From: JANQLU01 sp964434955
GTDB taxonomy: Bacteria; Planctomycetota; Planctomycetia; Pirellulales; Pirellulaceae
Assembly (NCBI GenBank): GCA_964434955.1
Contig: CAYSXI010000037.1
Location: forward strand, 1-34,879
Direction of reading: 5' to 3'
DNA length: 34,879 bases
The notes beneath the pieces are model-generated. The model saw nothing but the letters and a program-made list of their open reading frames with translations. It ran no database searches and was not told where the DNA came from. Positions 17,254 to 25,094 of this stretch are shown one piece after another. A program made the translations under genes and the position numbers. Numbering within the stretch: position 1 is the stretch's first letter; every line of letters begins with the position of its first letter.

Positions 17254-17875
17254 CAACATGGATCAGAGCTCGGCCTACCGGATTGCCGTCCTGATTTCCG
17301 GCGGCGGCACGACGCTTCGTAATTTGATCGAGAAAAAATCGGCCGGCGAACTTGCTGCGGAGATTGCCCTGGTCATCTCAAGCAAATCCGACGCGGCTGG
17401 GCTTCGGTTTGCCGATGAAGCCGGGATTCCAGCCAAGGTGTTTGCTTATAACAGGCAACAGTCGATTGAGGAATTTAGCCAGGCTATTTTTGATGCCTGT
17501 CGTGCGGCCAATGTCGATTTGGTGGTGATGGGAGGATTCCTGAAACGCGTCTTGGTCCCTTCCGATTTCGAAAATCGTGTTGTTAACATTCACCCGAGCT
17601 TGATACCGAATTTTTGCGGTGCGGGATTTTACGGGATCCGAGTGCACCGGGCTGCGATCGAAGCGGGTGCCGAAAAATCAGGTTGCACGGTTCACTTTGT
17701 TGACGACGAATATGACCACGGTCCGATTGTTGAACAAGCCGAAGTTCCGGTGTTACCCGGTGACACACCGGAAGAGTTGGCCAAAAGAGTGTTCGTTAAG
17801 GAATGCGAACTTTATCCACAGGTTATCAATCGCCTCGCAGCCGAATCGGAAAACGACCGAATGGGCCAAGGTTAA
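17243..17875 (+). CDS. purN: Phosphoribosylglycinamide formyltransferase (PurN)
   Basis: A 210-residue formyltransferase of purine synthesis that moves a formyl group from 10-formyl-tetrahydrofolate to glycinamide ribonucleotide. The phosphate-binding start is VLISGGGTTLRNLI at 16-29; the catalytic set is N115 and H117 in NIHPSLIP and D158 in DDEYDHGPI. The loop FCGAGFYGIRVH is longer than the E. coli PGLHTH form, as in many other homologues. The ATG at 17243 overlaps the ileS end by 11 bases, suggesting translational coupling; an in-frame ATG at 17258 is a weaker option. Its stop codon shares the sequence TTAA (17872-17875) with the stop of the convergent transporter gene. Confidence 0.92.
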   Translation: MNRDNMDQSSAYRIAVLISGGGTTLRNLIEKKSAGELAAEIALVISSKSDAAGLRFADEAGIPAKVFAYNRQQSIEEFSQAIFDACRAANVDLVVMGGFLKRVLVPSDFENRVVNIHPSLIPNFCGAGFYGIRVHRAAIEAGAEKSGCTVHFVDDEYDHGPIVEQAEVPVLPGDTPEELAKRVFVKECELYPQVINRLAAESENDRMGQG

Positions 17876-19386
17876 TCAACCCCAATTACCAGTGGCAACA
17901 GAAAGTAGCAAACGACGGTCACAATCGTGACCGCAATCAAGTTCAGGACGAAACCCGTCCGAACCATCTCTCGAATCTTGACTTGCCCCGTCCCAAAGAC
18001 GATCGCATTTGGCGGTGTTGCCACCGGCATCATGAAAGCGCAGGAACAGGAGATTGTTACCGGGATCATCAGCAGCAGCGGCGCGACATCGATCGAAACG
18101 GCCAAGGCAGCGACAATGGGAAGGATCATTTCAGTCGTTGCCAAATTGGATGTCAGTTCCGTTAGAAATGTGATCAACAAGCAAATGGCGACCAGGAGCA
18201 GGAACGGGTGAAGTTGTGACAGTCCTTCCAGTTGAACGCCAATGTAGGTTGAAAGCCCTGACGCTTTGAATGCACCCGCGAGCGCAAAACCACCGCCAAA
18301 CAAAAGGACAATGTGCCAAGGCATGTCCTTCATTTTGCCCCAATCCATCAAGCGGTCGCCGCTTTTGTCAAACGAGGGCACGAAAAACATCAAACAGCCA
18401 ATGGCGATCGCAACGGTCCCGTCATTAATGAAGGCAGGCTGGGCAAACAGAAGTTTCCAACCGGGGATCGCAAAGCTGCCAAAGGAAACTCCATTCCGCG
18501 TGATCCATAGCAGTACCAAAACCGAAAACAGGCCGAATACGATTTTTTGAGCGCGAGTTGCGGGTCCCATTTCCGACAATTGTTGTCTCAGGAAATTTCG
18601 ATCGACTCCTTTGATCTTTGTTTTTTGTAGATAGACCCGGTACAGGAACAACCATGTTGCCGCAAAAAGCAAAATGGAAATGGGCGCGGCAAACATCATC
18701 CAGGACAAGAAGTCGACTTCGGAGGCGTCCGGAAACGTTTGCGCAAAAATCTGGGCAAACGCCAAATTGGGAGGCGTCCCGACGAGCGTCGAAAGTCCTC
18801 CGATCGAAGCCGCGTAGGCCGTTCCCAATAGCAGCGAATGCGAAATGGCTTGCAGCTCGTCCGGCCGCTCGGCGTTGAGTTTTTTTAGCGTCAATAGCAA
18901 AGCGCTTGCAATCGTGACCATCATCATCGTGGCAGCTGTATTGGAGATCCACATCGATAACAGGGCCGTGGCCAACATGAATCCCAACAGAAGTCTCGAA
19001 ATACTCGGGCCAGCCGCGATCAATATATGAAGGGCAATCCGTCGGTGAAGTTGGCAATGTTGCATTGCCAACGCGACAATGAATCCGCCGATGAACAAGA
19101 AGACGATGTGATTGAAGTAGGCGCTCGAAACTTCTTTTCCATCCTGGATGCCCAGCACGGGAAACAAGACGACAGGCAGGAGAGCGGTCGCCGCCAAGGG
19201 GATCCATTCCGTAATCCAAAGCGTCGCCATCAATACGGCGATCGCCGCCGTTCGCGAAACCTCCGGGCTACCCGGTTGAAGGTTGGAAAAGAAGCCAAGC
19301 CAAACCGAAATGGCAGCCCCCAAAGCGAGAATCAAAAAGCGTATGGGTGTTCCTCGGCCGGAAGCAGAAACTGTGTCCTTACTCAA
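17872..19386 (-). CDS. DASS/SLC13 family anion symporter
   Basis: An integral membrane protein of about 504 residues with 11-12 hydrophobic segments, of the divalent anion:sodium symporter family (SLC13, CitT/SdcS-like), which imports dicarboxylates, citrate or sulfate. The signature SNTAATMMM in the first half and the matching TSNLATTEM in the second are the two substrate/ion-site motifs, and a PVATPPNAIVFG block lies near the C-terminus. The start is unclear: no ATG occurs before the first helices. I chose a TTG at 19386, which overlaps the upstream lipoprotein stop by 8 bases; the frame is open to a TTG at 19461. It sits downstream of the lipoprotein gene and divergent from the BMC operon, which hints at a related substrate. 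Confidence 0.82.
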   Translation of the reverse strand: MSKDTVSASGRGTPIRFLILALGAAISVWLGFFSNLQPGSPEVSRTAAIAVLMATLWITEWIPLAATALLPVVLFPVLGIQDGKEVSSAYFNHIVFLFIGGFIVALAMQHCQLHRRIALHILIAAGPSISRLLLGFMLATALLSMWISNTAATMMMVTIASALLLTLKKLNAERPDELQAISHSLLLGTAYAASIGGLSTLVGTPPNLAFAQIFAQTFPDASEVDFLSWMMFAAPISILLFAATWLFLYRVYLQKTKIKGVDRNFLRQQLSEMGPATRAQKIVFGLFSVLVLLWITRNGVSFGSFAIPGWKLLFAQPAFINDGTVAIAIGCLMFFVPSFDKSGDRLMDWGKMKDMPWHIVLLFGGGFALAGAFKASGLSTYIGVQLEGLSQLHPFLLLVAICLLITFLTELTSNLATTEMILPIVAALAVSIDVAPLLLMIPVTISCSCAFMMPVATPPNAIVFGTGQVKIREMVRTGFVLNLIAVTIVTVVCYFLLPLVIGVD

Positions 19387-19841
19387 ATCTTGCGATCCAT
19401 TTGTTGTCGCTGGTGAACTCCAAAACGATTTTATTTGTACGCTTTGAGGTCGGAATCGCAATCAGAGAAATCTTGGAATTCTGCAGTCGGGCGCCGCCGA
19501 CCTGCTTCCAAACGATCGAAAACTCTTCCGGGATCTTTTGACCGTCCGTTTCAATCATCGAAATCATGCTGGGTTTAAGCTGGATCCGCCCACCGCCCGT
19601 TTTCATCTTGGTGATCTGCTGGATTTCGATCGTTTGACTTGAAAAGTTCTTGATCTCGATGCTCGTGCTNNNNNNNNNNNNNNNNNNTCGTGCTTGCGAT
19701 TTGATTCGGTTTTTTGCAACCGCAGCACAGCGGAGCTAACAGCAACAATACGATCAGCATTTTGCCAGTTCGGAAGAATGCCGGCTGGAGCCTCCTCGGC
19801 CAGTTTTGGCGGAATTTGTGCAAGTGTTCAGAGTGAGACAT
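19379..19841 (-). CDS. Small lipoprotein, interrupted by an assembly gap
   Basis: The N-terminal part has a positively charged stretch and then MLIVLLLLAPLCCGCKK, a lipoprotein signal with the probable lipidated cysteine in the CCGC cluster. After the run of N (19670-19687) the reading continues in another frame as SIEIKNFSSQTIEIQQ, a beta-rich domain ending WIARFE-stop at 19379. The same seven bases (tcgtgct) stand on both sides of the gap; merging them removes 25 bases and puts both halves in one frame, giving about 128 residues from the ATG at 19841, or about 101 from a second ATG at 19760. No function is recognised. It is upstream of, and probably co-transcribed with, the DASS transporter, and divergent from the BMC operon. 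Confidence 0.65.
19670..19687. other. Assembly gap (18 N) with 7-base repeat at its edges
   Basis: Eighteen unknown bases lie within the lipoprotein gene. The left edge ends tcgtgct and the right edge begins tcgtgct, as if two contig ends overlap but were not joined. Confidence 0.98.
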
Positions 19842-19912
19842 GACAGCCAAATTATTGACATAACTCCTTGCTGGATCAACGTTTATGCCAAATTTTGATT
19901 GCAAACTGTCAA

Positions 19913-19940
19913 TTGATGTTCATTAAATGATCGTTAAAAT
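19913..19940 (+). promoter_or_regulatory. Candidate promoter of the BMC operon
   Basis: TTGATG (19913-19918) and TAAAAT (19935-19940) are spaced by 16 bases, about 70 bases before the regulator start codon. An inverted repeat (19920-19930) lies inside the spacer and another just after the -10 box, as expected for a repressed promoter. A second TTGACA at 19855-19860 has no good -10 partner. Confidence 0.4.
19920..19930. promoter_or_regulatory. Inverted repeat 1, candidate DeoR operator
   Basis: TCATT-A-AATGA, a perfect 5+5 inverted repeat between the proposed -35 and -10 boxes. It shares the TCAT/ATGA half-site with the next two repeats. Confidence 0.45.
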
Positions 19941-19946
19941 TCTTAA

Positions 19947-19966
19947 AATGACTGGAAGCGGTCATT
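19947..19966. promoter_or_regulatory. Inverted repeat 2, candidate DeoR operator
   Basis: AATGAC-N8-GTCATT, a perfect 6+6 inverted repeat covering the expected transcription start. Binding here would block the polymerase. Confidence 0.45.
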
Positions 19967-19983
19967 ATTCTGCCGCATAATGG

Positions 19984-19997
19984 ATGAAATTGTTCAT
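19984..19997. promoter_or_regulatory. Inverted repeat 3, candidate DeoR operator
   Basis: ATGAA-ATTG-TTCAT, a perfect 5+5 inverted repeat in the leader, ending 12 bases before the regulator ATG. It uses the same ATGA/TCAT half-site in everted order. Confidence 0.4.
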
Positions 19998-20009
19998 TGC
20001 GGAGAAGAT

Positions 20010-20795
20010 ATGCAAACAGCGCAAAGAAGGAGCGAGCTGACCGAACTGATTAAGAAGTCCGGATTTGCCCGCCTCAATGACCTCGCGAAAACGATCCAGG
20101 TATCCGAATCAACGGTCCGTCGTGACTTGATTTTGCTTGAAAAAGAGGGCGTCGTTCGCCGAACGCACGGCGGCGTCGTCTACTGTTCGTCCAAGCCCCA
20201 TTTTGTTCCGGCTTTTCCGACGACGGTGACAAGCCAGCAGAAAATGGACATTGCCCTGTTGGCGGCCAGCCTGGTCGACGATGGAGACACGATTTTGCTG
20301 GACGGCGGAAGTACGACGCTGGAGCTGGCTCGTCAGATTCAAAACCGACAGATCCAGGTGGTCACCAATTCCATCCCGGTCGCCGAGATATTCTGTGAAG
20401 ACGAGCACGTCGATCTCGTGTTGCTTGGTGGGTTCGTGCATTCCCGTAGCCAATTGGCGCTGGGGCCATTCACCGTCTCGATGCTTCAGCAGCTTCATTG
20501 TCGCCGCGCCTTTCTAAGCGCGGCTGGAATCAACGAGCACGGTCTATTCAACAGCAACTTGCTGCTGGTTGAAACGGAAAGGGCGATGATCGCGTGTGCG
20601 GATACGTTGACGGTGCTTGCCGATAGTTCCAAGTTCGGGCGGTCCAGCACCGTGAATCTATGTCCGCTCAAGGATGTCGACGAGATGATTGTCGACTCCG
20701 CCATCTTGCCCGAGTGGAAACAAAAAATTGAATCCGCCTCGATTCGTTTGTCGGTTGCGGAAAACAAAACACAAATGGAAACGGAACTATCATGA
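20010..20795 (+). CDS. DeoR-family transcriptional regulator of the BMC operon
   Basis: A 261-residue sugar-responsive regulator. Residues 5-58 form the DeoR winged helix-turn-helix, with the recognition helix VSESTVRRDLILLEKEG at 31-47 and RRTHGG at 50-55. The rest is the DeoR effector domain, with LLDGGSTTLEL, VTNSIPVAE and LLGG motifs that bind sugar phosphates in this family. The ATG at 20010 has GGAG five bases upstream; the frame opens 30 bases earlier, but that start would lie within the operator region. It is the first gene of the operon and overlaps pduL by four bases (ATGA). I infer autoregulation and repression through the three upstream inverted repeats, relieved by a phosphorylated deoxyhexose intermediate. 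Confidence 0.9.
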   Translation: MQTAQRRSELTELIKKSGFARLNDLAKTIQVSESTVRRDLILLEKEGVVRRTHGGVVYCSSKPHFVPAFPTTVTSQQKMDIALLAASLVDDGDTILLDGGSTTLELARQIQNRQIQVVTNSIPVAEIFCEDEHVDLVLLGGFVHSRSQLALGPFTVSMLQQLHCRRAFLSAAGINEHGLFNSNLLLVETERAMIACADTLTVLADSSKFGRSSTVNLCPLKDVDEMIVDSAILPEWKQKIESASIRLSVAENKTQMETELS

Positions 20796-21490
20796 GTTTG
20801 GCCGGATCCCTGGATCGCTCCAAAATTGAGTCGATTGTTCGCGAGATTGTGACGCAACAGATGAGTGCGTCATCGTCCGATGGTCGAAGCTCAGAATTGG
20901 TCGTAAGTATCTCTGCGCGGCACGTCCATTTGACGGACGAGCATGTTGAGACACTTTTCGGGGCAGGCAAAAAACTGACCGTTCACAAACCATTGTATCA
21001 AGACGGTTTTTTTGCCGCGGAGCAGACGGTCATGATTGTCGGTCCGCGGAAAAGAATGCTACCCTCGGTTCGAGTTCTGGGACCGACGCGCGGTCACAGC
21101 CAGGTTGAGCTGGCTTACACCGACGCAATCTCGCTTGGAATTGATGCACCCGTACGGCACAGCGGCAAGATCGAAGGCACCCCCGGGTGTGTTTTGGTCG
21201 GTCCTGCCGGCGTGGTCGAGCTGGACCAGGGTGTGATTCGCGCTGCTCGCCATGTTCACATTAACCCGAGGGACGCCGAAAGTTATGGCGTTGAGAACGG
21301 TGAAATGATGAACTTGAAAATTGAGTCCGAGTATTGCACGACGGTATTGGAGGACGTGCTCGTTCGAGTCGACCCCGACGCCAAGCTCGAAGTGCACTTG
21401 GATACCGACGAAGGAAACGCGTGCATGTTGGACCGCGCGACCAAGGTCGAGTTGTTGCGTAAAGAAAAATGTAAATGTACCGATCATTGA
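20792..21490 (+). CDS. pduL: PduL-type phosphotransacylase of the BMC
   Basis: A 232-residue phosphate acyltransferase that converts acyl-CoA (here probably lactyl-CoA) to acyl-phosphate and frees CoA inside the shell. The two zinc-binding motifs are R43-H44-V45-H46 (SARHVHLT) and R153-H154-V155-H156 (AARHVHINP), with G-P-T/R-GHSQVEL between them. Residues 7-24 (LDRSKIESIVREIVTQQM) form an amphipathic helix followed by a serine-rich linker, the layout of an encapsulation peptide that targets cargo into a BMC. It has no relation to the Pta enzyme family. The start overlaps the regulator stop. Confidence 0.92.
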   Translation: MSLAGSLDRSKIESIVREIVTQQMSASSSDGRSSELVVSISARHVHLTDEHVETLFGAGKKLTVHKPLYQDGFFAAEQTVMIVGPRKRMLPSVRVLGPTRGHSQVELAYTDAISLGIDAPVRHSGKIEGTPGCVLVGPAGVVELDQGVIRAARHVHINPRDAESYGVENGEMMNLKIESEYCTTVLEDVLVRVDPDAKLEVHLDTDEGNACMLDRATKVELLRKEKCKCTDH

Positions 21491-21525
21491 ATCACTGATT
21501 TTTACTTCTTAGTAAGGAGCCATTC

Positions 21526-21801
21526 ATGGCCAAAACCCAAGAAGCGCTCGGGATGATTGAAACCAAAGGCTTTATCGCCTTGGTCGAAGCAACCGACGCA
21601 ATGATGAAAGCAGCCAATGTCAAGTTCAAAGGCTGGGACAAAGTTGGTAGCGGACTCGTGAGTGCATTTGTCACCGGAGACGTTGCGGCCGTCAAAGCGG
21701 CAACCGATGCGGGCGCCAGCGCCGCCAGTCGAGTTGGCGAAGTCGTTTCGGTTCAGGTCATTCCACGACCCCACGATGACTTGACCGTTGTCCTCCCTTA
21801 G
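21526..21801 (+). CDS. BMC-H hexameric shell protein 1
   Basis: A 91-residue single-domain shell protein that forms the hexagonal tiles of the compartment. EALGMIETKGFIALVEATDAM at 6-26 is the classic BMC start; the central pore loop is K39-V-G41-S42-G43; the AAVKAATDAGA and VIPRPHDDL stretches close the fold. AAGGAG at 21514-21519 gives a strong ribosome site seven bases before ATG, fitting high production. It is followed by a second BMC-H after 32 bases. The acidic, valine-rich end (DDLTVVLP) is short. Confidence 0.96.
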   Translation: MAKTQEALGMIETKGFIALVEATDAMMKAANVKFKGWDKVGSGLVSAFVTGDVAAVKAATDAGASAASRVGEVVSVQVIPRPHDDLTVVLP

Positions 21802-21833
21802 TCCCAATCAAATAAGTTACAAGGAACTACAGC

Positions 21834-22103
21834 ATGAATTCTGCAATCGGATTGATCGAAACCAAAGGCCTGGTCGGCTTGATTGAAGCCACCGACGCCA
21901 TGGCGAAAGCCGCCAACGTTGAAATCGTCAAGAAAATCAGTATCGGTGGCGGGTTGGTTACGACCGTCGTCAAGGGCGATGTTGGAAGTGTCCGTGCCGC
22001 GGTTGAAGCCGGTGCGAATGCGGCATCGCAAGTCGGTGAACTTGTCTCGAGCCACATTATTCCGCGCCCCGCCGAAGGATTGATGGAAGCTTACGTCGGT
22101 TAG
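21834..22103 (+). CDS. BMC-H hexameric shell protein 2
   Basis: An 89-residue single-domain shell protein, closely related to the gene before it (both begin with an IGLIETKG-like motif and end with IPRP). The pore loop differs: S36-I-G38-G39-G40 instead of VGSG, which would change pore width and chemistry and so the metabolite passed. AAGGAA at 21821-21826 is a good ribosome site. The two BMC-H proteins probably arose by duplication and build mixed facets. Confidence 0.96.
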   Translation: MNSAIGLIETKGLVGLIEATDAMAKAANVEIVKKISIGGGLVTTVVKGDVGSVRAAVEAGANAASQVGELVSSHIIPRPAEGLMEAYVG

Positions 22104-22117
22104 TTTGGAACGAATCC

Positions 22118-23317
22118 ATGAAAATCCTGGTGGCAAACCTGGGCTCTACCAGCTTCAAATTTCGCCTGTTCGATTTTTCGGACGGTGAGCGACAGTTGGC
22201 GCGAGGAAGCATTGATCGCATTGGTTTGGGTGATTCCAACCTGGTGCTTGAAATGGACGGCAGGTCGCATTCGAGCACAATCCATTGTGACGGTCATTCT
22301 TCGGCGCTTCGGCTATGTCTGGACGAGCTCAATGCTCAGTGCGAACCGGGTGAAACTCTGGAACTGGATGGGATTGGATTCAAGGCGGTTCATGGCGGAC
22401 GCTACAGCGGCGTTCAGATTGTGACCGAAGACGTTTTGGATGCGATGTCGGAGCTAAACGATATTGCGCCCGCGCATAATCCAATTTACGTCTCCGCGAT
22501 GAGAGAATTGCGAACGGCGTTTCCAAACATCCCGTTGGTCGCCGCCTTCGAAACGGGTTTCCACCTTGATCAACAGTCGGTATCGCGAAGTTATGCGATT
22601 CCCGGCGAATGGTCGGAAGACCTGCTGATACAGAAATGGGGATTTCACGGTGCAAGCCACCGTTACATTTCTCAACGAATCCATCAGCTTGCGACAAATG
22701 GTAATCGAGTCATCAGCATGCACCTTGGCGGATCGAGCAGTCTTTGCGCGATTCGCGATGGCAAAAGCGTGCAAACTTCCATGGGAATGAGTCCCCAATC
22801 AGGTTTGCCCCAAAGCAATCGAGTGGGAGACTTCGATCCGTTTTCGCTTCCGCGAATCATGGAGCGAACCGACAAGACGCTTGAAGAAGTGCTGGCTTTG
22901 CTGGCCAACGAAAGTGGATTGTTGGGAGTTAGCGGCGTTAGTGGAGATATTCGGGATCTGGAAGAGGCCGCGTCCAAAGGAAACGATCGCGCGGGATTCG
23001 CCTTGGACTTGTATGTGTCCGAGACCCGCAGACACCTGGGTGGACTCATGGTGGCCTTGGGCGGCGTGGATCAGCTGGTTTTCACCGGAGGCACCGGAGA
23101 GAACGGCAAGTCAATTCGTCGCAAGATCTGTCAGGGATTGGACGAGTTTGGCATCGAATTGGACGAGACCAAAAACGACGCGGCAGACGGCGAGTGCCGA
23201 ATCGAGGCCGACTCAAGTCGTGTCCAGATTTGGGTCATCCCCACGAATGAAGAGATTGTTGTCGCCAGGCAGTCGGCGGAAATTCTCCGCGTTCGAGAAC
23301 GAGTCATTGAAAGGTAA
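22118..23317 (+). CDS. ackA: Acetate/propionate kinase homologue of the BMC
   Basis: A 399-residue acyl kinase of the AckA fold that makes ATP from acyl-phosphate; here I infer lactyl-phosphate or another acyl-phosphate from PduL. Recognisable motifs are NLGSTSFKFR at 7-16, AVHGG, APAHNP, GFHGASHRY, HLGGSSS, NRVGDFDP, FTGGTGENG and NEE. Several positions known as catalytic in the Methanosarcina enzyme differ: the arginine before VVHGG is lysine (FKAVHGG), the aspartate of AFDTAFH is glutamate (AFETGFH), and HLGNGSS reads HLGGSSS. The histidines, one arginine (NRVGD) and the final glutamate remain. No encapsulation helix is seen. It starts 14 bases after BMC-H 2. Acyl kinase fold is certain, substrate is not. 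Confidence 0.85.
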   Translation: MKILVANLGSTSFKFRLFDFSDGERQLARGSIDRIGLGDSNLVLEMDGRSHSSTIHCDGHSSALRLCLDELNAQCEPGETLELDGIGFKAVHGGRYSGVQIVTEDVLDAMSELNDIAPAHNPIYVSAMRELRTAFPNIPLVAAFETGFHLDQQSVSRSYAIPGEWSEDLLIQKWGFHGASHRYISQRIHQLATNGNRVISMHLGGSSSLCAIRDGKSVQTSMGMSPQSGLPQSNRVGDFDPFSLPRIMERTDKTLEEVLALLANESGLLGVSGVSGDIRDLEEAASKGNDRAGFALDLYVSETRRHLGGLMVALGGVDQLVFTGGTGENGKSIRRKICQGLDEFGIELDETKNDAADGECRIEADSSRVQIWVIPTNEEIVVARQSAEILRVRERVIER

Positions 23318-23320
23318 GTC

Positions 23321-23632
23321 ATGTTTTTGGCAAAAGTGATTGGCTCGATGGTGGCCACGCAAAAAGTCGATGCAATGGTTGGACAAAAGCTGATGCTGGT
23401 CGAACCCTTTCGACTCGAGTCCAAGAAAAGGAAAAGCCTGGAAACGACCGGGAGGACTCTGGTTGCCTTGGATACCTTGGGGGCCGGTCAGAACGAATTT
23501 GTATTGATCACTCAGGGATCGAGTGCGCGATTGACTCCCGAGACAAAAGATAAACCGATCGACGCCGTGATTGTCGGAATTGTCGATCAGGTTCACGTTG
23601 AGCAACTTTGCGTTTACACAAAAGAAGACTAG
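23321..23632 (+). CDS. BMC-P pentameric vertex protein 1
   Basis: A 103-residue EutN/CcmL-type (Pfam 03319) protein that caps the twelve vertices of the shell. MFLAKVIGSMVATQK at the start, VGQKLMLVEPF at 20-30, LVALDTLGAGQNEFVLIT in the middle and PIDAVIVGIVDQV near the end follow the family pattern. It starts three bases after the kinase stop and ends three bases before the aldehyde dehydrogenase, so translation is coupled. Confidence 0.95.
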   Translation: MFLAKVIGSMVATQKVDAMVGQKLMLVEPFRLESKKRKSLETTGRTLVALDTLGAGQNEFVLITQGSSARLTPETKDKPIDAVIVGIVDQVHVEQLCVYTKED

Positions 23633-23635
23633 GTC

Positions 23636-25084
23636 ATGCAAATCAACGAAGATCTGATAAGAAACGTTGTCCAACAAGTGTTGGCCGAAGTGGGTTCGCC
23701 ACCACCGGTCGGCGACAGCCAGCCGTTTTCGAGTGCCTCGGCACGATTCGGCGTCTTCACGTCAGCCGATGAGGCGGTTGCAGCCGCGCGACAGGCATTT
23801 GAAACCCTTTCGCAACGCCCCGTTTCCGATCGGGAATTGGCCATCGAAGAGATTCGTCGCATCTGTCGTGACGAAGCCGAGGAATTAGGGCGTGCCGAAA
23901 TGGCGGAAACCCAAGTCGGCCGTTTGGAACACAAAATTGAGAAACTAAAAGTTCTGGCCGATCATGTTCCCGGCACGGAGTTTTTGAGTTCGGATGTTTT
24001 TAGTGGCGATCACGGTTTGACGGTGATTGAGCGTGCACCGTTTGGAGTAATTGCGGCCATCACACCCGTAACCCACTCATTTCCCACCCTTGCTGCGAAC
24101 GCCATAAGCATGATTGCTGCTGGCAATACGCTGGTCGCCAATCCTCACCCAAGTGGAAAACGAATTGCCGCCGAGGGGGTAAGACGACTCAACCAGGCGA
24201 TGGTCAAACGGGTTGGCATCGACAACCTGGTTTGCGTCATTGAAGAGCCAACCATCGAATCGGCAAATGCACTATTCGGGCATCGCGATATTGGACTGAT
24301 TTGCGTCACAGGCGGACCGGCCGTGGGGCGAGCGGCGCTGCGCTCGGGTAAGCGAGCGATCGTTGCCGGTCCCGGGAATCCGCCGGTTGTGGTCGATGAA
24401 ACGGCGGACCTCGATCGGGCAGCCGTTTCCATCATTGATGGCGCGACCTACGACAACAATCTTCTTTGTATCGGCGAGAAACAGATCTTTGTGGTGGAGT
24501 CGGCATTCCAGGGATTGCGGCAAGCACTCTTGAGGCATGGGGCAGTCGAACTTGACGCAAATGAAGTTGCCAGACTCACGGCGTCTGCCATTGTCAAAGT
24601 CGGTGAGGATCAGCATGAAGCAGCGGCAAAAGAATTTATCGGCAAAGACGCGTCGGTCCTTGCCCAAGCCGTCGGGAAAACTGTGCCGGTAGAAACCAGG
24701 CTTCTGTTTGGCGAGACAGAGAACGATCACCCGTTCGTCCGCGTTGAACAAATGATGCCTTTCATTCCCATGGTGCGTTGCTCGAATGTTGACGAAGCCA
24801 TTGAAAGAGCGAGGGCCAGCGAGCACGGTTTCCGGCACACCAGCATGATCCACTCCAACAGTGTGCGAAACATGACTCGGATGGGGCAAATTCTGGATAC
24901 AACGATCTTTGTAAAAAACGGGCCATGCACGGCAGGAAACGGAATTGGTGGCGAAGGATACTTCTCGTATTCGATCGCCGGACCAACTGGAGAAGGAATC
25001 ACGACGCCTTTGACATTCACGCGCGAACGACGATGTGCCATGGTCGAAAACCTGCGTATCCTCGGTAAACCATCTTGCAAGTGA
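23636..25084 (+). CDS. CoA-acylating aldehyde dehydrogenase of the BMC (PduP-like)
   Basis: A 482-residue NAD-dependent acylating aldehyde dehydrogenase that converts lactaldehyde (inferred) to lactyl-CoA inside the compartment. The catalytic cysteine is C278 in TYDNNLLCIGEK, matching the DNN-x-x-C-x-x-EK pattern of PduP/EutE. Residues 4-20 (NEDLIRNVVQQVLAEVG) are an amphipathic helix joined by a proline/glycine linker, a typical N-terminal encapsulation peptide. APFGVIAAITPVTH and the ITGGP-like VTGGPAVGRAAL motif support the acylating subgroup. It lies between two BMC-P genes. Confidence 0.93.
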   Translation: MQINEDLIRNVVQQVLAEVGSPPPVGDSQPFSSASARFGVFTSADEAVAAARQAFETLSQRPVSDRELAIEEIRRICRDEAEELGRAEMAETQVGRLEHKIEKLKVLADHVPGTEFLSSDVFSGDHGLTVIERAPFGVIAAITPVTHSFPTLAANAISMIAAGNTLVANPHPSGKRIAAEGVRRLNQAMVKRVGIDNLVCVIEEPTIESANALFGHRDIGLICVTGGPAVGRAALRSGKRAIVAGPGNPPVVVDETADLDRAAVSIIDGATYDNNLLCIGEKQIFVVESAFQGLRQALLRHGAVELDANEVARLTASAIVKVGEDQHEAAAKEFIGKDASVLAQAVGKTVPVETRLLFGETENDHPFVRVEQMMPFIPMVRCSNVDEAIERARASEHGFRHTSMIHSNSVRNMTRMGQILDTTIFVKNGPCTAGNGIGGEGYFSYSIAGPTGEGITTPLTFTRERRCAMVENLRILGKPSCK

Positions 25085-25094
25085 CGAGGCTGCC

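Noticed and set aside
19379..19904. A frameshifted lipoprotein pseudogene
   Set aside because: The frame break coincides with the N gap and disappears when the 7-base overlap is merged, so it is better explained by assembly.
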